NCBI RefSeq assembly: GCF_008973465.1
Contig: NZ_WBXN01000004.1
Span: 3,140,501 to 3,204,500, forward strand
Length of the DNA: 64,000 bases
Direction: 5' to 3'
Origin: Streptomyces sp. SS1-1
Lineage (GTDB): Bacteria; Actinomycetota; Actinomycetes; Streptomycetales; Streptomycetaceae
Under the pieces are notes generated by a model. That model searched no databases and was not told the DNA's origin. It was given only the letters and a program-made list of their open reading frames with translations. Shown here in pieces: positions 18,729 to 27,289 of the stretch. Each line of letters begins with the position of its first letter. The first letter of the stretch is position 1. A program made the position numbers and the translations under genes.

Positions 18729-19151
18729 GTGCGTCAGAACGCGCGTAAGTTGGCGACGGGCGCCCTCGCGGCTGGCCTGTTCGCCATGGGTGCCGGCACG
18801 GCCTTCGCCGCTTCGTGGCACACCATTCCGACGCTGTCGACCGACGGCGCGAAGTTCCACCACGGACAGTACAAGTGGTGGCCCGCCGGGCAGAATCACG
18901 GCGCCTTCGAATGGAAAGGGCAGCTCCAGGACGCCAAGCACGGTGACGGTCACAACGTGTACATACAGGTGAAGGTCGAGGGTTACGGCTGGAGCCGGTA
19001 CAACGGCAAGCAGAAGAAGACCGTCCCGCTGAACTTCCGCAACTGGTCCGGCGCGCAGCAGTACACCGACGACGCCTACATCCGCGTCTGCCGGGACAAG
19101 GGCTCGTTCAACCCGGACAACTGCTCGCCCACCAAGCACTACCAGCGGTAA
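18729..19151 (+). CDS. Small secreted protein, unknown function
   Basis: This protein of 140 residues has a clean Sec signal peptide (LATGALAAGLFAMGAGTAFA, cut before ASWH). The mature part is about 112 residues, rich in Trp, Tyr, His and Lys, with two Cys (VCRDKGSFNPDNC) that can form a disulfide. I recognise no domain. The GTG at 18729 has GGGAGG upstream. A comparatively AT-rich 196-nt promoter region precedes it and a strong terminator follows, so it is probably a single-gene, well-expressed unit. The signature is that of an abundant extracellular protein. Confidence 0.8.
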   Translation: MRQNARKLATGALAAGLFAMGAGTAFAASWHTIPTLSTDGAKFHHGQYKWWPAGQNHGAFEWKGQLQDAKHGDGHNVYIQVKVEGYGWSRYNGKQKKTVPLNFRNWSGAQQYTDDAYIRVCRDKGSFNPDNCSPTKHYQR

Positions 19152-19171
19152 GCGAAAGCACACCCGTATGT

Positions 19172-19212
19172 CCCGGACCCAGGCCGACCTCCTGGGTCCG
19201 GGCGCTTCTTTT
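19172..19212 (+). terminator. Strong intrinsic terminator with T-tract
   Basis: Perfect 12-bp arms (19172-19183 and 19191-19202) surround a 7-nt loop, followed by CGCTTCTTTT (19203-19212). This is the best classical intrinsic terminator in the window. Its T-tract touches the apparent TTG start of the following ABC gene. Confidence 0.9.
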
Positions 19213-19903
19213 GGGGGAAGTCATCGGTACGTCAGAAGTCATCTCCGCCGAGGGTGTCGACCTCGCCTACGGTGCGGAGCCGGTTGTCCGGGGTGCCCGG
19301 CTGTCGGTGGCGCGGGGGGAGGTCGCGGCCGTCACCGGGGCGAGCGGCAGCGGGAAATCGTCGTTGCTCTACTGCCTGGCCGGGGTGCTGGCGCCCACGC
19401 GGGGGCGGGTCCGGTTCGAGGGGCGGACGCTCGGTGATCTCGGCGACGACGAGATCAGCGCGCTGCGCCGGGAGCGCTTCGGCTTCGTGTTCCAGTACGG
19501 CGAGCTGCTCCCCGAGCTGACCGTCGAGGAGAACACCGCGCTGCCGCTGCGCCTGGCCGGGCAGCGCAAGCGGCCCGCGCTCGCCGCCGCCGGCGAGGTC
19601 CTGGAACGGCTCGGGCTCGGCGATCTGCGCGAGCGCCGGCCCTCCCAGGTGTCGGGCGGGCAGAGCCAGCGCGTCGCTGTCGCCAGGGCCCTGGTGCACC
19701 GCCCGGCGGTCGTCTTCGCCGACGAGCCGACCGGTTCCCTCGACAGCGCCAACGCGTCCGCTGTGCTCAAGGAGTTCCTCGGACTCGCCCGGTCACAGGG
19801 CACCGCCGTCGTGCTGGTCACGCACGACCCCGCCGTCGCCGCCCAGGCCGACAGCCACTACGCGATGTCCGACGGCGTCCTCACCCCCCGGGAGCCCGCG
19901 TGA
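19211..19903 (+). CDS. ABC transporter ATP-binding protein (MacB/LolD type)
   Basis: A nucleotide-binding subunit of 230 residues. Walker A is GASGSGKSS, the signature is VSGGQSQRVAVARAL and Walker B is VVFADEPTGSLDS. The wording DEPTGSLDS is typical of the MacB/LolD/FtsE group that pairs with FtsX-like permeases. The downstream permease gene overlaps its stop codon by 4 nt (GTGA), so translation is coupled. The start is uncertain: the only plausible in-frame start is the TTG at 19211, with no ribosome-binding site and inside the terminator T-tract. GGGGGAAG at 19213-19220 might serve an unusual start just downstream. Confidence 0.9.
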   Translation: MGEVIGTSEVISAEGVDLAYGAEPVVRGARLSVARGEVAAVTGASGSGKSSLLYCLAGVLAPTRGRVRFEGRTLGDLGDDEISALRRERFGFVFQYGELLPELTVEENTALPLRLAGQRKRPALAAAGEVLERLGLGDLRERRPSQVSGGQSQRVAVARALVHRPAVVFADEPTGSLDSANASAVLKEFLGLARSQGTAVVLVTHDPAVAAQADSHYAMSDGVLTPREPA

Positions 19904-22179
19904 GGGAGTTCCTGCTCGGGCTGCGGCTGCTGTTCGGTGCCGGTCGCGGCAGCCGCGTCCGGTTCCTGCTCATGGCGGCCGGCGGCTCCCTCGGCGTCTG
20001 CTGCCTCGCGCTCGTCCTCACCGTCCCGCAGATCCTCGACGCCCACGACGGCCGGGCGGCGGCCCGGCAGCCGCGGTCCGCCTCGGCGCGGCCCGCGGGC
20101 GCCACCCTGGTCCTCCAGCGCAGCGACCCGTACGGCTCGAAGGCGTTCACCCGGGTCTTCGTCGCCAAGGGCACCCGGCACGCGGACGAGGTCCCGCCCG
20201 GCCTGGACCGGCTGCCCGGGCCCGGAGAGCTGTTCCTGTCCCCCCGGGCCCACGACCTCCTGCGCGACCAGCCCGACGTCAAGGGTCTCCTGCCTGGCCA
20301 CGAGGAAGGGCTGATCGGCGCGGCCGGGCTCGCCCACCCCGACGAACTGTTCGCCTACGTCGGCACGGAACGGGGCGAGATCGCCGACGAGGGGCGTGCT
20401 CTCAAGGGCTGGGGATACAGCTACGCCCCCTTCCCGGCCGTCGAACCGTCGACGCTCACCTACCTCCGCTTCGCGCTCGGCTCCCTCGTCCTCCTGCCCC
20501 TCGGCATCTTCCTCTCCGTCTGCGCCCGGCTCTCGGCCGCCAGCCGGAACCGCCGCCTCGCCTCCCTGCGCCTCCTCGGCCTGACCACCCGCGGCACCCA
20601 GCGCGTCAACGCCGCCGAGACCGTCGTCGCCGCGCTCCTCGGAGCACTGCTCGGCCTGGCCGAGTACGAGGTCCTCAACCAGGTGATGACCCGCACCGGA
20701 CTGCCGAGTCTGCGGTGGTACCCGGACGACGGCGCGCTGTCCGCGTCGACGGTCGCCGTCTGCCTGATCGGCTGCCCCCTGCTCGCCTGGTTCGTCGGCC
20801 GGGTGAGCGCACGCGACGCCGCCGCCAACCCCCTCGCCGTACGCCGGTCCGCGGCCCCCGCGCGGCCCGCCGGATGGGGCGGCCTGCTCCTCGTCACCGG
20901 CCTCGGCATCGTCGTCGGGTACTGCGCCACGGGCTTCACCGATCATCCCGCCAACAGCATCGGCGTGAACGCGATCGTGATGCCGGCGGGCATCCTGTTC
21001 ACGGGCCTGGGACTCGTCCTGACCCTGCCCCTCATCTCCTACGCCCTCGCCCGCCGGGTGGCCCGCCGCACCGGCTCCCTCACCCTGAACCTGGCGATGC
21101 GGCGCAACGAGGTGGAGCCGGGCAGCACCCTGCGGGTCGTCACCGGTCTCGTGCTGCTCGTCTTCTCCGCCTCCCTCGCCCAGGGCGTCCTCATCCAGCT
21201 GGAGCAGGTCACCCGGCCCTCCGCCCCCGTACAGGACTACTCCCTCGCCCTGTCCTCCCTCACCGGCGAGCAGCGGAGCGCGCTCGCCGAGGTGCCGGGG
21301 GTCCGCGGGCACGCGGTGACCGCCGAGTCCTGGCTGGATCCGGCGTCCGACGGCGACCAGCCCTGGGCCAGTGCCGTCATCGCCACCTGCGACCAACTGG
21401 CGCGCTTCGTCAAGGAGTCGAAGGGCTGCGTGGACGGCAAGGTCATGCGGCTCAGCGACCCGGACGCCGGCACCGGTCAGGGCGCGCGCCCGGGCGACCC
21501 GATCCGCTTCCGCCTCCGGGACGGCGGCAAGGACACGACCCTGACCCTCCGTCTCCCTCGGGAGAAGATCACGTACGACACCCACGACCCGTCGGCGGTC
21601 CACGGCGCGGACCTGCTCGTCCCGCCCTCCGCGCTGCCCGCCTCGGCCCGTGTGGACGGCGCACGGTACGTCCTCACCAGCGGCTCGGACCACGCCGAGG
21701 TCCGCCGGGTCCTCGACGGCATCGCCGCCGTCGTCCCGACCGCCGAGGTCGAGCCCGTCGGCATCAACATCGAGGGGCTGCAGCAGATCGCGGTCCTGGA
21801 GACGCTCCTCGGCGTGGGCATGGTCATGGGCCTGGTCATCGGGACCGCCGCCTTCGTGGTGTCGGCCACCGACCGGGCCATGGAGCGCCGCGCCCAGGTC
21901 ACCGCCGTCACCCTGATCGGCGCCCGGGCCCGGACACTGCGGGCCGTGCAGTGTGTCCAGGTGGTGGTGCCGCTGAGCATCGGGCTCGTGCTCGCGCTCG
22001 TGACGGGCAAGCTCGCCGAGTCCGCCTACCTGGTCACCGGCGGCGGTGACATCCGCTGGGACCTCGCCGGGGTCCCGGTCCTCGCGCTCGCGGCCGCGGG
22101 CGTGGCCGCCGTTTCCGCGGCGGGCGCCCTCCCGCTCGTGGGGCGGCGCGTCGACCCGGAGCTGATCCGGCGCGACTGA
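19900..22179 (+). CDS. FtsX-like ABC transporter permease
   Basis: The 759-residue inner-membrane protein has an N-terminal membrane segment, a large extracytoplasmic domain, and then paired groups of membrane helices of the FtsX/MacB type (LRLLGLTTRGTQRVNAAE and VTLIGARARTLRAVQ are the cytoplasmic coupling helices). A second extracytoplasmic domain lies at about residues 430-620. Relatives export antibiotics or lipids, or transmit a signal across the membrane, together with the ATPase encoded upstream. It starts at a GTG overlapping the stop of that gene. The substrate is unknown. Confidence 0.9.
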   Translation: MREFLLGLRLLFGAGRGSRVRFLLMAAGGSLGVCCLALVLTVPQILDAHDGRAAARQPRSASARPAGATLVLQRSDPYGSKAFTRVFVAKGTRHADEVPPGLDRLPGPGELFLSPRAHDLLRDQPDVKGLLPGHEEGLIGAAGLAHPDELFAYVGTERGEIADEGRALKGWGYSYAPFPAVEPSTLTYLRFALGSLVLLPLGIFLSVCARLSAASRNRRLASLRLLGLTTRGTQRVNAAETVVAALLGALLGLAEYEVLNQVMTRTGLPSLRWYPDDGALSASTVAVCLIGCPLLAWFVGRVSARDAAANPLAVRRSAAPARPAGWGGLLLVTGLGIVVGYCATGFTDHPANSIGVNAIVMPAGILFTGLGLVLTLPLISYALARRVARRTGSLTLNLAMRRNEVEPGSTLRVVTGLVLLVFSASLAQGVLIQLEQVTRPSAPVQDYSLALSSLTGEQRSALAEVPGVRGHAVTAESWLDPASDGDQPWASAVIATCDQLARFVKESKGCVDGKVMRLSDPDAGTGQGARPGDPIRFRLRDGGKDTTLTLRLPREKITYDTHDPSAVHGADLLVPPSALPASARVDGARYVLTSGSDHAEVRRVLDGIAAVVPTAEVEPVGINIEGLQQIAVLETLLGVGMVMGLVIGTAAFVVSATDRAMERRAQVTAVTLIGARARTLRAVQCVQVVVPLSIGLVLALVTGKLAESAYLVTGGGDIRWDLAGVPVLALAAAGVAAVSAAGALPLVGRRVDPELIRRD

Positions 22180-22194
22180 GCAGTGTCCCGGCTG

Positions 22195-23010
22195 TCAGTC
22201 CGCCAGGTCCGCCAGGACCGCCATGTGGTCGGACGGCCAGGTGCCGGCGATCGGGGTGTCGCAGGCGCGGCGGACCGAGCGGACGTGGCCGAGGCCGCCC
22301 TCGCCCGGGAGGCCGACGTGGATGTAGTCGATGCGGGCGCCCGGCTCCAGCATGGCCGCGGCGTGCGGGTTGGCGGGGTCCCAGGTGAGGGCGGGGGCGG
22401 CCGGGTCGGCGTACTCCCAGGCGTCGACGAAGACCTGGCCCGGCACGGGCGGCGCGGTGCGCAGGCCGTTGAAGAGGCGGACCTCGTCGGAGTCCGGGTG
22501 GGCGTTGAAGTCGCCGGTGACGACGGCCGGGAAGGGCGTGTCGCCGCGGTGCCCGGCGACGAACCGGGCCAGGGCGGTGACCTGTTCGACACGGACCCCC
22601 GAGGCGTACGGGACGGACGTCAGGTGGGTGGTGAAGAACGGGATGTCGTGGCCGGGCGCGGCCAGCCGGGCGTGCAGGGCGAGGCGGCCGTCGTCGAGGT
22701 CGGCGGGCACGGGCAGACGCAGGGTGTGCCGCGCGACGACCGGCCAGCGGCTGAGGACGGCCACGCCGATCTCGGCCGACGGGTGGCCGATCCGCGCGCG
22801 CCAGCGCTCCGGGGCCGGGAAGGGCGCCCACGTCCAGTGCAGGCCCAGCTCCCCGGCCAGCCACTCGGCCTGGTTCTCGCCGTCGGCGGCCCAGACCTCC
22901 TGGAGTCCGACGACGTCGGGGCGCAGGTCGCGCAGTGCGGCGAGGATGGCCTTGCGGCGGTCCTGCCAGGGACCGAAACGCCACCACAGGTTCCACGTCA
23001 CGACCCGCAT
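22195..23010 (-). CDS. Endonuclease/exonuclease/phosphatase (EEP) family hydrolase
   Basis: This 271-residue protein opens directly with the EEP fold (MRVVTWNLWWRFGPW). The metal and catalytic motifs are present: GLQEVW, TTHLTS, VTGDFNAHPDS and the terminal WPSDHMAVLADL. The family includes DNA repair nucleases, sphingomyelinases and inositol phosphatases. No signal peptide is seen, so it is probably cytoplasmic. The exact substrate is unknown. It converges with the ABC permease gene, 15 nt apart. Confidence 0.9.
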   Translation of the reverse strand: MRVVTWNLWWRFGPWQDRRKAILAALRDLRPDVVGLQEVWAADGENQAEWLAGELGLHWTWAPFPAPERWRARIGHPSAEIGVAVLSRWPVVARHTLRLPVPADLDDGRLALHARLAAPGHDIPFFTTHLTSVPYASGVRVEQVTALARFVAGHRGDTPFPAVVTGDFNAHPDSDEVRLFNGLRTAPPVPGQVFVDAWEYADPAAPALTWDPANPHAAAMLEPGARIDYIHVGLPGEGGLGHVRSVRRACDTPIAGTWPSDHMAVLADLAD

Positions 23011-23122
23011 CCGCTGCCACCCGCTCTCGTCCTGGCGTGCCGGGGGCCCCGGAGGCTACGGTCCGGCCACACCTCGCCGGTCGCGCCCCGGCTTCCCCGA
23101 GGGAGACAGGAGACTAGCCGTC

Positions 23123-23518
23123 ATGTCACGCCTCGACGACGTCAGGTTCCGTGCCGCCACCGCGTTCCAGCGGCGTGTCGGCAATCCGGTACTGCGCCGC
23201 CTGCCCTTCCAGACGCTGCTGGAGACCACGGGCCGGGTGTCCGGCCTGCCCCGGCGGACGCCGGTGGGCGGGCGCCGGGTCGGGGACGTGTTCTGGCTGG
23301 TCTCGGAGTTCGGCGAGCGGTCCCAGTACGTGCGCAACATCAAGGCCGACCCCCGGGTGCGGGTGCGCGTGAAGGGGCGCTGGTACTCGGGTACGGCCCG
23401 GTTGCTGCCGGACGACGACCCGGTGGCGCGGCTGCGGCGGCTCCCCCGCTTCAATAGCACGGCCGTACGGGCCCTCGGGACGGACCTGCTGACGGTCCGG
23501 GTGGACCTCACCGGCTGA
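23123..23518 (+). CDS. Deazaflavin (F420)-dependent nitroreductase-family protein (Ddn-like)
   Basis: A protein of 131 residues with the Ddn/DUF385 split-barrel pattern: LLETTGRVSGLPRRTPVGG, then WLVSEFGERSQYVRNIKADPRVRVRVKGRWY. These proteins bind F420H2 and reduce quinones or nitro compounds, as mycobacterial Ddn does. The motif T-x-G-R-x-S-G-x-x-R is diagnostic. The start is the ATG at 23123 with AGGAGA upstream. fbiC, encoding F420 precursor synthesis, lies 7 kb away. Confidence 0.85.
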   Translation: MSRLDDVRFRAATAFQRRVGNPVLRRLPFQTLLETTGRVSGLPRRTPVGGRRVGDVFWLVSEFGERSQYVRNIKADPRVRVRVKGRWYSGTARLLPDDDPVARLRRLPRFNSTAVRALGTDLLTVRVDLTG

Positions 23519-23520
23519 CC

Positions 23521-23619
23521 TCACCCCGGCCGGACGATCGACTGCACCTCGCTGTAGGCGTGCAGGGCGTACGAGCCGACGTCCCGGCCGACCCCACTTC
23601 TCCCGACCTCGATCTGACG
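23521..23619 (-). pseudogene. C-terminal remnant of an aldehyde dehydrogenase
   Basis: Reading the minus strand from about 23619 to the stop at 23521-23523 gives a short frame containing GRSGVGRDVGSYALHAYSEV followed by QSIVRPG-stop. This matches the conserved C-terminal end of NAD-dependent aldehyde dehydrogenases (K-x-S-G-x-G-R-x-x-G ... E-x-x-S). The rest of the gene is missing. Homology begins right beside a TGACG-N3-CGTCA palindrome. The fragment has no start codon and is not expected to be translated. Confidence 0.65.
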
Positions 23620-23627
23620 GCCCGTCA
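23615..23627. promoter_or_regulatory. Palindrome TGACG-GCC-CGTCA beside the dehydrogenase remnant
   Basis: A 5-bp inverted repeat with a 3-bp centre. The same core recurs at 35711-35747 and, with one mismatch, at 45378-45390, each time at the broken end of a gene fragment from acyl-CoA metabolism. It looks like the operator of a lost regulon. Confidence 0.45.
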
Positions 23628-23777
23628 ATTACGCCAGTGGGGGTCCCGCCGTGCGAAGGGCACGTGAGGGTGGTGTGACATCCCGCGCGCCGGACCGTCA
23701 ACCCCCGTTCCAGAGCTGACGCATCGGCCGGAACAAGGCAAACTGACGGAGTTGTAAACAGTCTGAGGGAGACGGCG

Positions 23778-26744
23778 ATGGACGGGGAACCGCGAGTGCC
23801 GGAGCAGAGGCGTCCCGGCTCCTCGGCGGATGCGGCGGCGCCGGTGACGGCCCTGCGCTTCGGCGTGCTCGGCCCGGTGCGCGCCTGGCGCGGCGAGGAG
23901 CCCCTCCCCACCGGCTCACCGCAGCAACGCGCGTTGCTCGCCGCCCTGTTGCTGCGCGAGGGCCGCACGGCGACCGCGGCGGAGCTGATCGACGCCCTGT
24001 GGGGCGAGGAACCGCCCTCGCAGGCGCTCGCCGCCGTCCGCACGTACGCGTCGCGGCTGCGCAAGGCGCTGGACGCCGGGGTCCTGGTCAGCGAGTCCGG
24101 CGGGTACGCGATCCGGGGGCTCGGCGAGGGCGCGCTGGACCTCGCGCGGGCGCAGGAGCTGGCCGCCGACGGCGAGAAGGCGCGGGCCGCCGGGGATCTG
24201 TGCCGGGCGCGGGAGCTGCTGGGGCGGGCGCTGACGCTGTGGGACGGCGAGGCGCTGGCCGGGGTGCCCGGCCCGTACGCGGAGGCGCAGCGGGTCCGGC
24301 TGGAGGAGTGGCGGCTGCAGCTCCTGGAGTCCCGGCTCGACATGGACCTGGAGCAGGGCTGCCACGCGGAGGCCGTGTCGGAGCTGACCGCGCTGACCGC
24401 GGCGCACCCGCTGCGCGAGCGGCTGCGGGAGCTGCTGATGCTCGCGCTGTACCGCAGCGGCCGGCAGGCGGAGGCCCTGGCGGTGTACGCCGACACCCGG
24501 CGGCTGCTCGCCGACGAGCTGGGCGTGGACCCGCGGCCCGGCCTGAAGGAGCTCCAGCAGCGCATCCTGCGGGCCGACCCGGCGCTCGCCGAGCCGTCGT
24601 CCCCGGCGGCCGAACCGGCGGCGGCGCCCGTGCGTCCGGCCCAGCTCCCGGCGACCGTACCCGACTTCACGGGGCGGGCCTCCTTCGTGTCGGAGCTGAG
24701 CGACGTGCTGTCCTCGGCCGAGGGCCGGGTGATGGCGGTGTCGGCGCTGGCCGGCATCGGCGGCGTGGGCAAGACGACGCTCGCGGTGCATGTGGCGCAC
24801 CAGGCGCGGGCCGCGTTCCCCGACGGGCAGCTGTACGTCGACCTCCAGGGCGCGGGGCCGCGCGCCGCGGAGCCGGAGACCGTGCTGGGCTCCTTCCTGC
24901 GGGCGCTCGGCACCGCGGACACGGCGATCCCCGACTCGCTGGAGGAGCGGGCGGCGCTGTACCGCTCGGTGCTGGACGGGCGGCGGGTCCTGGTCCTGCT
25001 CGACAACGCCCGGGACGCCGCCCAGGTACGGCCGCTGCTGCCGGGCACCGACGGGTGCGCGGCGCTGGTGACGTCCCGGGTGCGGATGGTCGACCTCGCG
25101 GGCGCCCATCTCGTGGATCTGGACGTGATGTCGCCGGAGGAGGCGCTGGCCCTCTTCACGAAGATCGTCGGTGCGGAGCGGGTGGCCGCCGAGCGGGAGG
25201 CCGCGCTGGACGTGGTCGCGGCGTGCGGGTTCCTGCCGCTGGCCATCCGGATCGCGGCGTCCCGGCTGGCGGCGCGGCGCACCTGGACGGTGTCCTCGCT
25301 CGCGGCGAAGCTCGCCGACGAGCGGCGGCGGCTGGACGAGCTGCAGGCCGGGGACCTCGCGGTGAAGGCGACGTTCGAGCTGGGCTACAAGGCGCTGGAG
25401 CCCGCGCAGGCGCGCGCGTTCCGGCTGCTGGGCCTCGCGGACGGCCCCGACATCTCGCTGGCGGCGGCCGCGGCGGTGCTGGACCTTCCGGTGGAGGACG
25501 CGGAGGACCTGCTGGAGCCGCTGGTCGACATGTCCCTTCTGGAGTCGGCGGCCCCGGGCCGCTACCGCTTCCACGACCTGGTCCGCCTCTACGCCCGCGC
25601 CTGCGCGGAACGCGACGAGCACCCTCCGGGGGAGCGGGAGGCGGCGCTGTCGCGGTTGCTGGACTTCTATCTGGCGACGGTCTCCGGGGTCTACCTGATC
25701 GAGCGGCCCGGCGACCGGCTGGTGGACCACCTGGAGCGCACCACGTATCCGGGGCTGACGTTCGGCAGCCGGCGGGCCGCGCAGGACTGGTTGTACTCCG
25801 AGGCGGTGTGCCTGCTGGCCGCCGTCCGGCAGGCGGCGCGGCCGGACACGCTGCGCCGGGCCGTGGACGTGCTGTGGGCGGCGGTGGACCTGGCGGAGTC
25901 CGGCGCCAACTCCAGGGAGTACGAGACGGTCGCCGCCCTGCTGCGGGACGTCGCCCAGCACGCCGGCGACCCGCGTTCGGAGGGCCGGGCGCTGACCGCG
26001 CTGGCCTTCGTGCACCACATCTCGGGCAGCCGCTTCGACGTGGCGCTCCAGGAGGCCCGGCGGGCGACCGAGCTGGCCGGGCGGGCGGACGACCCGCTCA
26101 CCGGCTGCTGGGCGTCCAACATCAGCGGCGTGGTCGAGCTGTACCAGAGCCGGCACGACGAGGGCGAGGCGCACTTCACCGCCACCATCGAGAACTTCCG
26201 GGCGCTCGGGGACCGTCCGGGCGAGGCGAGCGCGCTGTGCAACCTCTCGCGCATCCACCTCGCCACCGGCCGCACCGCGAGCGCGGTGGCGCTGGCCCGG
26301 CAGGGCACCGAGATGTACGACGCGATGGGGCACGCCCTCAAGGGCGCCAACGGACGCTACGCCCTGGGGCTCGCCCTCACCCAGAGCGGCCAGCTCACGG
26401 AGGCCACCGCGTGCCTGCGGGAGGCGCTGCGGGTGTTCCGGGACAGCCGGCAGCGGCTGTGGGAGGGCATGACGCTGTTCCGCCTGGCCGAGGTCGACCT
26501 CACCGCGCGGCGGTACGCCCACGCGGCCGCCAACGCCGAGACGGCGCTGACCCTGTTGCGCGGCATCGGTGGCGAGTGGCGGCACGGCAACGTCCTCACC
26601 GTGCTCGGCCGGGCCCTCGACGGCATCGGGCAGCCCGGCCGCGCCCAGGTCTGCTGGCGGGAGGCGCTCGCCCTGTTCGAGGCGCTCGGCGCGCCGGAGG
26701 CCCTGGAGGTGCGCGGTCTGCTGGCGCCGTCGGCGGCGGCCTGA
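23778..26744 (+). CDS. afsR: AfsR, SARP-type global regulator of secondary metabolism
   Basis: A 988-residue transcription activator. Domains in order: an OmpR-like winged helix (about 25-105), a bacterial transcriptional activation domain (about 110-270), an NB-ARC ATPase with Walker A G326-I-G-G-V-G-K-T333, and C-terminal tetratricopeptide repeats. In S. coelicolor AfsR (993 residues) is phosphorylated by AfsK and related kinases, which increases DNA binding, and it activates afsS. The identity here rests on architecture, length and the neighbouring afsS and afsK. The ATG at 23778 follows TGAGGGAG. A 16-bp palindrome at 26756-26771 just past the stop may be its terminator. Confidence 0.95.
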   Translation: MDGEPRVPEQRRPGSSADAAAPVTALRFGVLGPVRAWRGEEPLPTGSPQQRALLAALLLREGRTATAAELIDALWGEEPPSQALAAVRTYASRLRKALDAGVLVSESGGYAIRGLGEGALDLARAQELAADGEKARAAGDLCRARELLGRALTLWDGEALAGVPGPYAEAQRVRLEEWRLQLLESRLDMDLEQGCHAEAVSELTALTAAHPLRERLRELLMLALYRSGRQAEALAVYADTRRLLADELGVDPRPGLKELQQRILRADPALAEPSSPAAEPAAAPVRPAQLPATVPDFTGRASFVSELSDVLSSAEGRVMAVSALAGIGGVGKTTLAVHVAHQARAAFPDGQLYVDLQGAGPRAAEPETVLGSFLRALGTADTAIPDSLEERAALYRSVLDGRRVLVLLDNARDAAQVRPLLPGTDGCAALVTSRVRMVDLAGAHLVDLDVMSPEEALALFTKIVGAERVAAEREAALDVVAACGFLPLAIRIAASRLAARRTWTVSSLAAKLADERRRLDELQAGDLAVKATFELGYKALEPAQARAFRLLGLADGPDISLAAAAAVLDLPVEDAEDLLEPLVDMSLLESAAPGRYRFHDLVRLYARACAERDEHPPGEREAALSRLLDFYLATVSGVYLIERPGDRLVDHLERTTYPGLTFGSRRAAQDWLYSEAVCLLAAVRQAARPDTLRRAVDVLWAAVDLAESGANSREYETVAALLRDVAQHAGDPRSEGRALTALAFVHHISGSRFDVALQEARRATELAGRADDPLTGCWASNISGVVELYQSRHDEGEAHFTATIENFRALGDRPGEASALCNLSRIHLATGRTASAVALARQGTEMYDAMGHALKGANGRYALGLALTQSGQLTEATACLREALRVFRDSRQRLWEGMTLFRLAEVDLTARRYAHAAANAETALTLLRGIGGEWRHGNVLTVLGRALDGIGQPGRAQVCWREALALFEALGAPEALEVRGLLAPSAAA

Positions 26745-26773
26745 TCCCGCCGACTCCGCCCGCGCGGGCGGGC

Positions 26774-26795
26774 GTTCATCGTTCGTTTATCGCGG
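26774..26795 (+). promoter_or_regulatory. Probable AfsR operator / PhoP box before afsS
   Basis: Two 11-bp direct repeats abut here: GTTCATCGTTC (26774-26784) and GTTTATCGCGG (26785-26795). They share GTT-x-ATCG. In S. coelicolor, AfsR and the phosphate regulator PhoP compete for such 11-nt direct repeats at the afsS promoter, overlapping the -35 region. The repeats lie about 180 nt upstream of the afsS start. Confidence 0.65.
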
Positions 26796-26972
26796 CCCGG
26801 CACTGTGGGGGGTGCCGGGCCGTCGCGTCGGGGGGCAGACGGAACGGCGGGTGGCCGGGACCTTAGGGTGAACCGGCCCAGCAGGGCCCGTCCGGCAGCC
26901 CGCGGGGGAGCTGCCGGGCGGATCCCGCCGCGCACAGCACCGAGTTCCGTCTCTTTTCAGGGGAGCACCGAG

Positions 26973-27164
26973 ATGTCCGACGAGAACAGCACCGACAACG
27001 TCCACGCGACCGGCGAGCCGATCGACACGACGGACAACGTCCACGCCACCACCGAGCCGCTCACCACGAAGAACGTGCACGCCACGAGCGAGCCGCTCAA
27101 GCCGAAGGGCGACACCGGCGACGCGTCGACGGACAACGTCCACGCCACGGGCGAGCCCGCCTGA
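26973..27164 (+). CDS. afsS: AfsS, small sigma-like activator of antibiotic production
   Basis: The 63-residue protein consists almost entirely of four imperfect repeats centred on N-V-H-A-T-x-E-P, mostly preceded by T-D or T-K. Length and repeat match AfsS of S. coelicolor, an AfsR-dependent factor that raises actinorhodin and undecylprodigiosin production through the pathway activators. Its biochemical mode is still unclear; it has no DNA-binding domain. The ATG at 26973 has AGGGGAG upstream. It lies directly downstream of afsR, with its own regulatory region and a long terminator. Confidence 0.95.
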   Translation: MSDENSTDNVHATGEPIDTTDNVHATTEPLTTKNVHATSEPLKPKGDTGDASTDNVHATGEPA

Positions 27165-27172
27165 TCCGGACC

Positions 27173-27234
27173 ACACCCCACGGGGAGACGACCGCGGCGG
27201 CGCGGAGGGGGAGCCGTCGCGGTCGTCGGGGTGT
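27173..27234 (+). terminator. Long hairpin terminator of afsS
   Basis: Arms at 27187-27200 and 27214-27227 (14 bp, one mismatch) are extended by an outer pairing of ACACCCC (27173-27179) with GGGGTGT (27228-27234). The structure starts 9 nt after the afsS stop. Confidence 0.7.
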
Positions 27235-27289
27235 CAGGGGGGTGCGGGCGCGGTGCCCCCGCCGCCGACCAGCCCGGTGAGCGGCGGAA

